64,000 bases of DNA from Anas platyrhynchos (Eukaryota > Chordata > Aves > Anseriformes > Anatidae). The DNA is taken from positions 19,180,501 through 19,244,500 of the forward strand of contig NC_092597.1 of NCBI RefSeq assembly GCF_047663525.1, read 5' to 3'. Shown here piece by piece: positions 1 through 9,789 of this stretch (positions within the stretch are counted from its first letter, which is position 1; each line of letters starts with the position of its first letter). The notes beneath the pieces are model-generated. The model had not been told where the DNA came from. It was given only the letters and a program-made list of their open reading frames with translations, and made no database searches. The translations under genes and the position numbers were made by a program.

Positions 1-398
1 CTTAATATCTAGGTAATTTGAAAAACAGATGACAAGGATGGTAGAAAACAGCTGTTCCAAGGAGTCTAAACCAGGTTATTTCCCAGAGCAGGAGAAAAAA
101 ACAGTCCTGTCATCAGAAAGGAAGATTTAACTCCTCATGTTCTTGTGAACCTCTGCTGCTCTGTAATGATGCTTGCAGAAATGGGGGCCTCTCTTGTCCA
201 GCACAAGGCCTGGTCCCATCACTGCAATGGTTTGGCACTTATCAGCAAAGCAAAGCACAATTTTTCATACATTTGCAAGCCTTTCACCTTATGTTTATGT
301 AATATCTCACTGTTTTCCCACTTCACCTTCCAAACCCAGGCTTTAAAGTTTTTGTTTGAGGTTAACTTTCAACAACCTGAAGTCTATTAATTTTTTTA
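1..398. other. Non-coding flank upstream of the CR1 insertion
   Basis: I see no recognisable gene, RNA or repeat here. An 81-codon frame at 145-390 starts at GTG, has no family resemblance I know, and is the kind of frame expected by chance. The last bases before the CR1 copy are a short T run (391-397), where the 5'-truncated element joins host DNA. Confidence 0.6.
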
Positions 399-401
399 AG
401 G

Positions 402-1055
402 AACAACCCCAAGCAGAGCTACAGGCTGGGAGATGAGTGGTTGGAGAGCTGCCAGGCAGAGAAGGACCTGGGAGTGATGGTGGACAGCCGGCTGAATATG
501 AGCCAGCAGTGTGCTCAGGTGGCCAAGAAGGCCAACGGCATCCTGGCTTGTATCAGAAACAGTGTGACCAGCAGGGCTAGGGAGGTGATCGTCCCCCTGT
601 ACTCGGCTCTGGTGAGGCCGCACCTCGAGTACTGTGTTCAGTTTTGGGCCCCTCGCTACAAGAAGGACATCGAGGTGCTTGAGCAGGTCCAGAGAAGGGC
701 GACGAAGCTGGTGAGGGGCCTGGAGAGCAAGTCCTACGAGGAGCGGCTGAAGGAGCTGGGCTTGTTCAGCCTGGAGAAAAGGAGGCTCAGGGGCGACCTT
801 ATTGCTCTCTACAGGTACCTTAAAGGAGGCTGTAGTGAGGTGGGGGTTGTTCTGTTCTCCCACGTGCCTGGTGACAGGACGAGGGGGAATGGGCTTAAGT
901 TGCGCCAGGGGAGTTTTAGGTTAGATGTTAGGAAGAATTTCTTTACTGAAAGGGTTGTTAGGCACTGGAACAGGCTGCCCAGGGAGGTGGTGGAGTCACC
1001 ATCCCTGGAAGTCTTCAAAAGACGTTTAGATGTAGAGCTTAGGGATATGGTTTAG
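402..1055 (+). CDS. CR1 ORF2 C-terminal fragment (reverse transcriptase polyprotein end)
   Basis: About 217 codons run open from the truncation point to TAG. In the full element, ORF2 encodes an N-terminal endonuclease and a reverse transcriptase. Only the segment after the catalytic palm survives, so the endonuclease and the polymerase motif with the paired aspartates are absent. Landmarks are an early EKDLGV stretch, [16 protein letters not shown], a [14 protein letters not shown] block, [10 protein letters not shown], the basic [14 protein letters not shown] segment, and a closing [15 protein letters not shown] with a basic tail. These are hallmark CR1/LINE C-terminal motifs. There is no host start codon or promoter, so the fragment should not make functional protein. 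It shows no frameshift or premature stop. An antisense open frame at 396-863 is its shadow. Confidence 0.93.
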   Translation, partial: NNPKQSYRLGDEWLESCQAEKDLGVMVDSRLNMSQQCAQVAKKANGILACIRNSVTSRAREVIVPLYSALVRPHLEYCVQFWAPRYKKDIEVLEQVQRRATKLVRGLESKSYEERLKELGLFSLEKRRLRGDLIALYRYLKGGCSEVGVVLFSHVPGDRTRGNGLKLRQGSFRLDVRKNFFTERVVRHWNRLPREVVESPSLEVFKRRLDVELRDMV

Positions 1056-1120
1056 TGGGGACTGTTCGTGTTAGGTTAGAGGTTGGACTCGATGATCTTG
1101 AGGTCTCTTCCAACCTAGAA

Positions 1121-1136
1121 ATTCTGTGATTCTGTG
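1121..1136 (+). repeat. CR1 3'-terminal octamer repeat
   Basis: Two exact copies of ATTCTGTG in tandem, followed by a partial third (ATTG), end the CR1 copy. In the CR1 family the 3' octamer repeats take the place of a poly(A) tail and are thought to be recognised by the element's reverse transcriptase. Their presence shows that the 3' end is intact. Confidence 0.95.
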
Positions 1137-3210
1137 ATTGATTCTGAAATCAAGAATAATTCTCACTAGAGCTACCTTAATGTCTTCAGCTTACAGCAAA
1201 CCAATACTAAAAGGCCTAATTAATTTTACTGAGTAGTTGTCAACTATCAGAACACAAACCCAAATATGCTCCAAATGGGTTGCAACCAGAAGCTAGCACC
1301 ATAACATTCCAGCTTGTCGACCTTTGCACTGCTAACCCAATTTTAATGAGAATGATAGAAAATGCATCTATAGCAAAACTCCTGCAGACAATTTGCATTC
1401 ATCATGTTAGACACTGGGCTGATGATGCAGAAGCTGCAATCGCGTTGTGTTTGGACTGTGTAGATGTGGTTATAAATGTGTCCAATCCAACAGCTGCCCT
1501 GCAAGATACTCCCGGTGAATATTTTTTAAGGAGCAATTGTTCTGCCTTGCCTTACATGGACTTTTTCAGATGTGAGGCAGTAAATTTGGAGCAGCAGCTG
1601 TGGCCAAATTCCTGAAAGATTCCCTTCTCCTATTTCCCTTTCTCTCCCCCCAGAAGTTTAGATGGTGAATGCCCCTGGGAGCTAAATATCTTTAGACAGT
1701 TTGAGGACAAAGCCATTGTCATGAGCATCTCCTGACAAGTTTCAGTCCCTCTGTTATTCTTTTTGTAGCAAAGCATCATCAGGAAAAGCTCTATCTCGTC
1801 ATCTTAGCTCAGCTGGCAAAAGCTAACCAATAATAAGAACATTTCAACATAGCTTTCCAGATAGAGCTTTTCTTTCTTTCTCTTAGAGAAATTATTAAAC
1901 AAAGATTTGATGAAACAAAACCTGCAAATGCTAAAAATAGCATTTGAGCCCATGCTAAAGATACAAGTTGATTAATTATTGACTTCATTTTGGTTATTTG
2001 CTTGTTCCTCAGGACAAGGTGAATCCTGCTTGTTTCCAGCCATGTCCCACTAGGACCACAATTCATTTCCCTTTCTCCTTTTTCAACTATTTCTGGAGCT
2101 CCAGGAAAGCACAGGGCAAGTACAGGTTTCACATTGGCAACCACATCTCTCCATCTCCAATTCTTTCCATTTCTCTTAACTATGCAAGCTTCACTTTATA
2201 GTATTTACCTTCTCCTGACATCAGGTCTACATTTTTCAACTTGTTTTATAGTGTTTACTCGTCAGCTATCATCCCCTAAAACTTCTTGGAGCAGGAGAAG
2301 TTTAGAGCATGCTGGAGTGTCTTTTGGAGCTGTGTATTCCTTGTTACCTGCACTCCCCATTGCTGAAATTTAACATTCTTACTCTTCAGGTCTGGGGCTT
2401 AATTTCTGTTTTGTTTTGTTTGCATTATTTTAAATCACAAGCAATCCCAATAAATTAATTGGGAATCATGAGTGAAAAAAAAAAAAAAGGATATAGGAAT
2501 GAAGAGAATCACATCCTTTTGCTGTTTAAAGTATAGCATTCCCAGTGGGTAAATATCCTGTAGTACCACTGTGGAAGAGCAAATATATGAAAAACTACTT
2601 AGTACCAATAATGATACTAATGCAGTTAAAACATTAATCTTGCTGCAGCTGTTGTCAAACCTGTCACAGGGCTTTAAGGTGGTTCCTTGCATCTCCTCGG
2701 GAGAAAAAAGCACACGCATTTCTGAGTACTTGGTACGGTCTTAAGAAGAGGAAACTGGATCCGGGGCATTTTTCATTTAGATATACAGAAAGACATGTGC
2801 TTCCTCCCCAGGATTCTTGTAGGCTGCTCTCATCTGCACAGTATCTGTGAGAGCTTGGACAAACCCAGGGCTGGAGGCTAGGAGGAGCAGGTGGTGGGAG
2901 CTGCTGGGGACACTAAGCTGTAGGATTTTGTCAGGATGTTTGCAGAAAATGGGAAAAAGTCCCATGAGAAGTGACCTCTAGTTTCTTACAGAATGCTCGG
3001 GTGCTGCTGGGAGCAGCAACAGGCATGTCCTGTTGAACTGCTACCTCTAATCCTTCCAGCTTGTGTTGTTTCCACACACAAACACCCTCCCTCCCCTGAG
3101 AATACTTTTTTTGGGGGGGGTTGATCAACACTCATCAAAACCTTCCCCATGTGCATCATTTGCAACCCTCCCAGCCCAGTCTTTTAGAATCAGCTAAATT
3201 GCAGCTCTAA

Positions 3211-3212
<2 letters not shown>

Positions 3213-3253
<41 letters not shown>

Positions 3254-3290
3254 GGAAAAAGAGGGAAGGGGGGGGATAGGGGGGAAGAAA
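3213..3290 (+). repeat. Homopurine tract: poly(A) passing into G runs
   Basis: The stretch starts with 29 A, then G, 11 A and AG-rich sequence, and ends in G3-AA-G8-ATA-G6. Only one base (T at 3277) is not a purine. The G-rich end (3263-3284) can supply four runs of at least three G and so meets the usual G-quadruplex pattern. The complementary strand is a long pyrimidine tract. I see no polyadenylation signal upstream, so a retrocopy tail is not supported. Confidence 0.85.
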
Positions 3291-4928
3291 CTACAGTTGA
3301 TGTCATGGTATCCAGAATTGGAGAAGTTGCACGTAAGTGATGTCAGCAATTGGAATTTTATTTTAATGACTTCAGATTTTGGTCTGGCTGCAAGGATGAG
3401 GTAACCCATGTCAGAAGATGGTCAAAACTGCAAACCTGAATGCCAAGGAAGGAGTAGATGAACACAACAGACATCTGCAGGCATGAGCTGAAGCCCTGCA
3501 GCTGATTGTTGTCTTGTCACTGTGTGGGGAGCCTTTGCTGAGCTTTTGCTGTATCTCACTGTGCCTTTATTTGCACAAAGTTCTGGTCAGATGCCTGGCA
3601 CCATGCCGGCAGACTGGTCCTATTTCTATTTGTTGATAGATCTCTCTTATATCCGATACCTTGATTAACGTACATTGATTTCTCCTCTTTCTGCTCGGTG
3701 GAAAGGGTACTCTTAGCAGCAGCCTGGGAAGTGCTTTCCATAGGAGGGGTTACTGCACTGCATTTAAAGGCCTAAGCACATACAGCTTTGAATGTGCCCT
3801 AAGCACAACGTATGTTTTCAGGACTTGCTTTTCCCTGCCACTTAGTGGCTTTAAATGGCAAAATATTTTTGCAAAGACAAATTGCTCTGCAGGTACTGTG
3901 CTGAGCTTCTGGAAAGGCTCCAGACGTAGTGAGGGATTCAGAGCGACTCCCTGAACCCCAGTCAAGAAGGAGAGGTGACCCTGAGTGCTAATTTTACACA
4001 TACGAAAATTAGAGGAGTGTGAAATATTGCCAACAAATCGCAGCACTGTTTCAAATTCAAGGTGGTCACGCTATTGAAGAGCACAGAGGGCTGGTTTACA
4101 GCACCTTGGCTCTCCTAGGATTAGACCTTCTGTTCTTTTTGGTTTAAATGCAGAAAAATTAAGACCATTTTTCAATATGCATGGCCTATTTTTGAACAGA
4201 AAACAGCTAAAATAGGACCATTTTTCAGCAAATATCTTCTTCTGTGCTAGTATGATAAATTTAGGAATAAATCTGTGGTGCTGCCTCAGGACAAGCAGTT
4301 ATTTTCAACCTTACATTACAGCAGACTTGGAGATGCATCTTTGTCTGCCCCTGGCCTGTTTTTCCCAGTGATCATCTCCAGAGCATTCAGTTTGTGAAGA
4401 TGTAGGTGGTGCCAGCAGTGGCACAATCTTGCCTCTTTTCCGGACAATAGAAAACCCGTGTTTGTTCTCCAGCTGCTCTTAGTGGGACAATGTTGGTACC
4501 GGGTAGTTCGCACTGGGAACTAAGTTCCCTCTTCTCCCATCAAGTTACCTGTCTCAAACTTCCCTCAGTTCACAGTAAAAGTTTTTTTTTTTTTTTAACC
4601 CTTTTTTTCTCCAGATTTGGTAGGGAATCTAGTTCTCTACATATGGGTTCAACATGAATGCTATTTATTGAAATCAGCAGCTCTATACGGTTAGGTAAGA
4701 AGTTGCTTTTCAAGGCCCTGGGTGGCTCTAAACATTATTAAACGTGGTCATTAGAACATGCTTTTCCAACCATTGAATGGTTGCGAACATTAAATATTTT
4801 GTTTTAATAAGTGCTTGCTTTTTCAGCTGCTGCATGGCCTTAATCTTTTTTTTTTTCCTCATTAAAAAATGTTGATTTTCCAGCTCATGAGCCACTGAAA
4901 ATACTGTTCTGTTTTTTTTCTTCCTCTC

Positions 4929-4932
<4 letters not shown>

Positions 4933-4970
<38 letters not shown>
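4933..4970 (-). repeat. T38 tract; possible poly(A) tail of a minus-strand retrocopy
   Basis: There are 38 consecutive T on the plus strand, preceded by a pyrimidine-rich lead-in. On the minus strand the tract is a poly(A) run, and two overlapping AATAAA motifs (plus-strand TTTATT at 4986-4991 and 4992-4997) lie 16-27 bases before it. This is the normal spacing for a polyadenylation signal. The sequence above 4971 would then be the retrocopied body, but I do not recognise a gene in it. A simple T expansion is the alternative. Confidence 0.6.
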
Positions 4971-4973
<3 letters not shown>

Positions 4974-6242
4974 TTTACTGATCAGTTTATTTTTATTTAA
5001 AAAGAAGAGTGAGGATTTTGGAGCCTTTGGCTAAAATAACTTGTTTTCAGCTACTAGGACAAGTATAGGGCAAGGCTTAGGATAACATAAAATCAAACCT
5101 GGCTTGTGTGAACAAGTTCCATTGAGATAAGAACATGCAAACTATCCAAACATCAGCAGATTGTCTTCTCTGTGTGCTTTGAAAAGACTGATGAATCACA
5201 CTGCTGCATGCCAGTTTTCCCACCTGCCAATCAAGCATGTCCTATTGTGACATCTGAATAGACTCACAGGGCAAAATATGAAGCAATGCTAGGGTCAGAA
5301 GCGAAGCATGTGTGTTTTTTGGACTCAGAATGAAGATGAGAAGTTTGACTTACATTTTATTTTCCTTATTTTTTATATAAGGAAGACCATGTTATGTAGG
5401 AAGAAAGGTAAATAGGAAGAAAGGTCTTTAGGTAAAACATTAGACTGGAAAATTCTTCTGCTGTAGGCTCATTGCATGGCCATGAGCAAGTCATTTGTGC
5501 CATGACTGTCGCCTAACTGTAGACTTCACAAACTATTTGGGATGCTCTTGATGCCCTGCCTGGCCCCCAGATACTCTTCCAGGATGGAAGAGGTTTCCTG
5601 TAGGGCCCACATAACATCTGTTAGTACCATGAAGCCTTGGGGAGTGCATCTGGAGTGGCATTTGACTTTAGACGAATGGATTATAGTCTTCGTTGTCCTC
5701 ATTTTCCTAGGACATTAAATCTTAGGAATTTGCTAAAGACAGAGGATTCCCCTTATGATGTCTGCTACCATTTCTGCTGCCATGAGGCTTTGATTGTTGT
5801 GGTTGTTGTGATGGAGGAGGAGACATCCATAGCACAGAAGGCGGTTGACAAGAAGTGACCAGCATCTTGCTCAGCTGAGAAGCCTTCCTTGGGGAGTCCA
5901 AAAGCGGCAGCTTTCCCCTGTGGCTGGGGCATTTGGCTTTTTGCAGCTTCTAAATCACCCACTTGGAATGCACTGTGCATCAGCCTGGAAGGGAGTCAAA
6001 CCGTTTTATGAAAGCTGCAATTAGTGGCTTCCCACAAATAGCATCTAGCACTGACAAGTGGCTGCTCTGTAATGCTGTTTATGGGCTTGTTTCAGGTAAT
6101 GGAATTTCATTGCCTTTCAGGTGCTCTCGCCACAGGAAGCACATATATTTTTTCAGCTCTGTGATTTTTTCCACTAAATTGCACAAATCATTATGTTTGG
6201 GCAAGTGCATTGGAAACATTTTACTCTGCATTTATTTTGCAG

Positions 6243-6297
6243 CTCAAGTCCTTCATGAAAGGAAGAACAAATATGTTCTGGGAGGCAAACAACGGAG
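6243..6297 (+). other. Candidate 55-nt internal exon
   Basis: The segment follows a pyrimidine-rich stretch ending TTTATTTTGCAG and precedes a strong donor, GAG|GTGAGA. Two of three frames are open. Frame 1 reads LKSFMKGRTNMFWEANNG, and the frame two bases on reads QVLHERKNKYVLGGKQR. I do not recognise either. It may be an exon of an unannotated transcript or a pseudo-exon. Confidence 0.18.
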
Positions 6298-7139
6298 GTG
6301 AGAAAGAGGAGGGAGAGCAGAGGGGAAACAAACCGCATCTTCACCTATAGTAAGTCTCAGTACCTGCACTGACTGGGTGTATCTGTGCTGATTGGTGTTG
6401 GTTGATGAATATTTCCAAAATTTTCCCCTTTCTCCACTGTGCTAGCTCCTGGTATCCACTACCTAAAGCCATGTTATGGTCTCCTGGACACACGTGTCTT
6501 CCTTGGGAGACCAGACTGCTAAGTGATGTGGTAGAGTTTCCTGACTCTTCTCCTGCATAGTTAAGTGCAATTGTCTTTGTAGGAACAGAGCAAATCAAGC
6601 GGAGAGTTCAAATGATCTCTTTAGCTTTATGGGATGATTATGTTGTACTGAATGTGGGAACAGAAGGTAAAAGCGAGTCACATTGGTTCTGGTTGGCTTG
6701 TGCAGTTTGAAAATTTACCCAGGATGAAACTCGAAATCCAGCAACCCTCAGGACCTCTCCGTGTGGTCCATGCTCAGCAGAGTCCTGCTGGGCTGGCTGC
6801 ACTGGCATTTTGTAGGAAAAAGTATCCCACATGAATAGCAGTGAAAAGAAAGCCTGTGAGACGAGATCACTTACACTGAGCCTGTTAGGTCACGGTTAGG
6901 CATAAAGAGCATTTGTAAGGAAAGCTGAGCACCAAACTGCATAGCGTCCTCTTTTGTTCATGAGTCTTGCTGAAATCATAAGCCTCAAAGGGAACAGAAG
7001 GCCATGAACCCAAGGAACAGGTGAATCAAAGGCAATGTAGTTGCTTCAAGGGGGAAATTTGAAATCAAGGTTGCAGAAAAACAGGACTCTTAATGGGATA
7101 ATGCAGGTAATACTATCACGCAGCAATGAAACAATACAG

Positions 7140-7400
7140 GACTAATTAGCTCAAATATTTGCTGACAATGTGGGTTTTGAGGAGAGGGGGGCATGGGCTT
7201 TCATAAAACTTAATTAACCCATAGAGTAAATCCGTTTCATTCATTGCCACAACAGAGCCAATCAAGATAGGCTTACTGTTTGCTCATTTGGAAAGCGATT
7301 AGGATTCCCATTTAGACTTAATTACAGTGCAAAGGTTGACAATTATCATCTTTGTGGAAGCACGGGATGCCACAATATCTCAGTTGAACATGTGCCTATA
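7140..7400. promoter_or_regulatory. Possible conserved enhancer-like segment
   Basis: Three TAATTA cores (7143-7148 within a CTAATTAG palindrome, 7211-7216, 7319-7324) plus CAATTATC near 7340 and a CCAAT box near 7258 lie within about 220 bases. Homeodomain proteins bind TAATTA. Clustering of this kind is typical of developmental enhancers but also arises in AT-rich DNA. Without cross-species alignment this is a guess. Confidence 0.15.
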
Positions 7401-8916
7401 ATTATGCACATCATTTTCTTAGCAGAAAATGTAACCCACTCATTACCTGGGTTTCATGCCTGTAATTAGAGATAGTCGTAATAAAAAAATTGAAGAAGTG
7501 GGCTGGTGCTGAATTGTTTTGGATCTTTCCATAGCAAATTACTTCGTGCAACTGTTTGTCACAAATTAAAATCTCAGTTTGTCCTTGATACTCTTCATGG
7601 AAGGAAATTTGTGGCCATGCAAAGGACTCAAACCAACCAAACAGGTCATATTTTGACACCACTGAAAACCCTGTTGCCTCAGCCTGGTCTGGTCCATAAA
7701 CCTTCCCTTACAGCTCCCAGAAGTTTCTTGTGTTACACAGACATACTTATCACCCAAGTCATTGCTGAAGCAAACCATTGAGAAGAAACTTAGAAAATCA
7801 CAGCTTGAGCTGAACCAAAAGATTTAGCCTGTTGACCAAAATAAACTACATTATTCTTAAAGTCTACAAGAAGTGCTCGACTACAAACATGCTTAATACA
7901 GCCAAAGCCAAATGATAAGCAGGTTTAGATTCCTCCCATTCGCCACCCTCGATCCTTCCAGACAACCATTTCAACCCCTTGCATCCAGTGGCTGTACCAC
8001 AAGTGTTTCAGTTCAGATAAGAGAAAAGGCAAGCTCAAAGTATTTGAAAGATATTAATTACAGATAAGGCAGGAGGTAAGATGAGGCTGTAAAAAATCCA
8101 AGCTTGCTTCAGTCGGATTTGTTGCTGTCTCTGTTGTTTATCCCACTGGCTTGTAAAGAAGTAGTGGGTATAGAGCATCAACATTTCAGTGTAGCACTGG
8201 AATCTAAACAGATATCACAGCCTCATAACAAAGTTTATTTAGCACCTTCCCTTATTTTCAATCTGAAAGCCGGGGTGAGTGAGGTGGCTGAATGCAGGGC
8301 TCTGACATTCTTCTCTTTGTTTCAGTCAGGACATGCCTGATCTTAGAATAACACCTGAGCTTCCTGGGGAGAATGGTACAAGGGATTTGGGGACTAGGAC
8401 ATCACTTTTTCCTTGAGTGGTGTTTTGGCTTCCTACCAACCAAAATGGTGAATTTGCCTCACGTGGTTCAAGCTTTGTAAGGCGTAGATAAGAAAGAAGA
8501 ACAAAATTCTCTTGAAAAACACCATTTTCCTCCTGAAATGGTAAATGTGCTGTTAGTTATAAAAGAGTCAGTGCAGCTTTTTATTAGGTCACATCATCCC
8601 TGGGCACCATGATCAACAGACAGTGTCAGCAGGACCTCAAGGAGCTCATTTCCATAGCTGGTTCCCGCAGAAAGGTGTCTGGGAGGCTGGTTTGTTGGTT
8701 CTCCAGAAATGCTCACTTGTGTTTTCATTCAGTTTTCTTCCTCAGTGTAAATTAAGGGGGGGGAAAGCATTGATCATTGTGTGTCCTTTTGAAAGCTTAC
8801 TGTTCAGGTGCTTTTAATGTTGCCTGAATGCTAAGCATTCCATAAGGAGAAGAAAAGCAGTGATAGAAGCAATAAAATGAAAAAACAAGTCCTTACTTTT
8901 AAGCATTATAACTTTT

Positions 8917-8944
8917 ATTATAAGCACTTTTAGGTGCTTATAAT
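8917..8944. repeat. Perfect 11-bp inverted repeat with 6-nt loop
   Basis: ATTATAAGCAC (8917-8927) pairs exactly with GTGCTTATAAT (8934-8944) around TTTTAG. A competing arm, AGCATTATAA at 8902-8911, also matches the right side (TTATAATGCT, 8937-8946). A separate 15-base palindrome, GAATGCT-A-AGCATTC, lies at 8826-8840. The stem is too short for a typical microRNA precursor. Confidence 0.9.
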
Positions 8945-9743
8945 GCTGAAGAGCTTTGCTTTTGTTTAGTTTCTTATATATCTCATTCACAGGAGCTTTA
9001 TTTAGCTATCTGCACCATGGAGCTTGCACGATATTATTGTGTTGCTTGATTTTTCCAAGCACCGACTCCAAGCTGGCTGGCAGCAAGAAGCTCCTTCAGA
9101 TGGCCACAGAAAGACCTGCTCATTCATCAAAGCTCATTGCTGCTCGGTGGGACAGCAGGAGGACTTCCCTGTGCCTTTTCAGATGGGAGCTCAGCACCGC
9201 AGCACCTCGATCACCCCAGACAAGTCAGGGCAGGGCAGCCATGCCCCAGCCACGGTTTGCAGCGCAGGATGGATGAGCTTTCCTTTGAACTGCTGAACTA
9301 CAAATTCCCCTCCTGGCCAAGCAACCATGGCAGGTGGGACGAGGAGGGAAAAGAAAGAGTTGCTCAGCGAATAACGTACTGGTAGGTGTGTGTGTGTAGG
9401 TGGTGGGAGCAGCTGAGTTGCCAAACCCAGTTGGATTCGCTCCACTGAGCTGAGTGCAGCTGGGAAACCTGGCAGAGGCTGATGGCTGGGTACCTGGAAA
9501 AGCTCATTTGGAAGCTTCAGCTCCCCATAATTAAGTGATTAGTTGTGATGATCAGCCATTTGGAGAAGTATGGTGCATTGAGAAATATTCTAAGTTGTTT
9601 TCAAGAGTAGGTAAAATAGTGAAGAGTGAGACATAGAGCCTAAGGAGAGAGGAACCCTTGTAACAGAAGGAGGAAGCAGGAAATGAAAGGAGCAGGGATT
9701 TGTTAGCAAACACCAGTCCAGGCCTATTCATTGTTTCATGCAG

Positions 9744-9789
9744 AACAAGTTGTGCCACTTCAGTGTTTATCCACTGCAACGAGTCCCAG
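9744..9789 (+). other. Candidate 46-nt internal exon
   Basis: It is preceded by TTCATTGTTTCATGCAG and ends in a consensus donor, CAG|GTAAGA. All three frames are open, so the frame gives no information. The donor is among the best in the window and the acceptor is moderate. Function is unknown. Confidence 0.18.

Larger units (their letters stand above)
399..1139 (+). mobile_element. CR1 LINE retrotransposon, 5'-truncated 3' fragment
   Basis: This is the last ~740 bases of a Chicken Repeat 1 non-LTR retrotransposon. It consists of the C-terminal part of ORF2, a stop at 1053-1055, a short 3' untranslated region with the typical CR1 wording about 1082-1115 (GGTTGGACTCGATGATCTTG), and a 3' end of tandem octamers with no poly(A). 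CR1 copies are copied by target-primed reverse transcription and are nearly always cut short at the 5' end, as here. The copy is GC- and CpG-rich against its AT-rich flanks and its frame is unbroken, so it is probably one of the younger insertions in the window. Subfamily and age cannot be set without comparison to consensus sequences. Confidence 0.96.
1140..6242. other. Non-coding region with homopolymer tracts
   Basis: I recognise no gene. One frame at 1220-1615 is open for 132 codons, directly after the CR1 insertion, without a convincing start or splice sites. Other contents are the purine tract at 3213-3290, T runs at 4582-4596 and 4933-4970, and a G8 run at 3113-3120. Remaining open frames are short and lack known motifs. 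Confidence 0.5.

Noticed and set aside
396-863. 155-codon antisense open frame
   Set aside because: It is the complement of the CR1 ORF2 fragment, whose GC-rich codons leave the antisense strand open.
5470-5520. Possible plus-strand MIR core (GAGCAAGTCATTTGTGCC)
   Set aside because: Only about a dozen bases fit the MIR pattern and the following sequence does not continue it.
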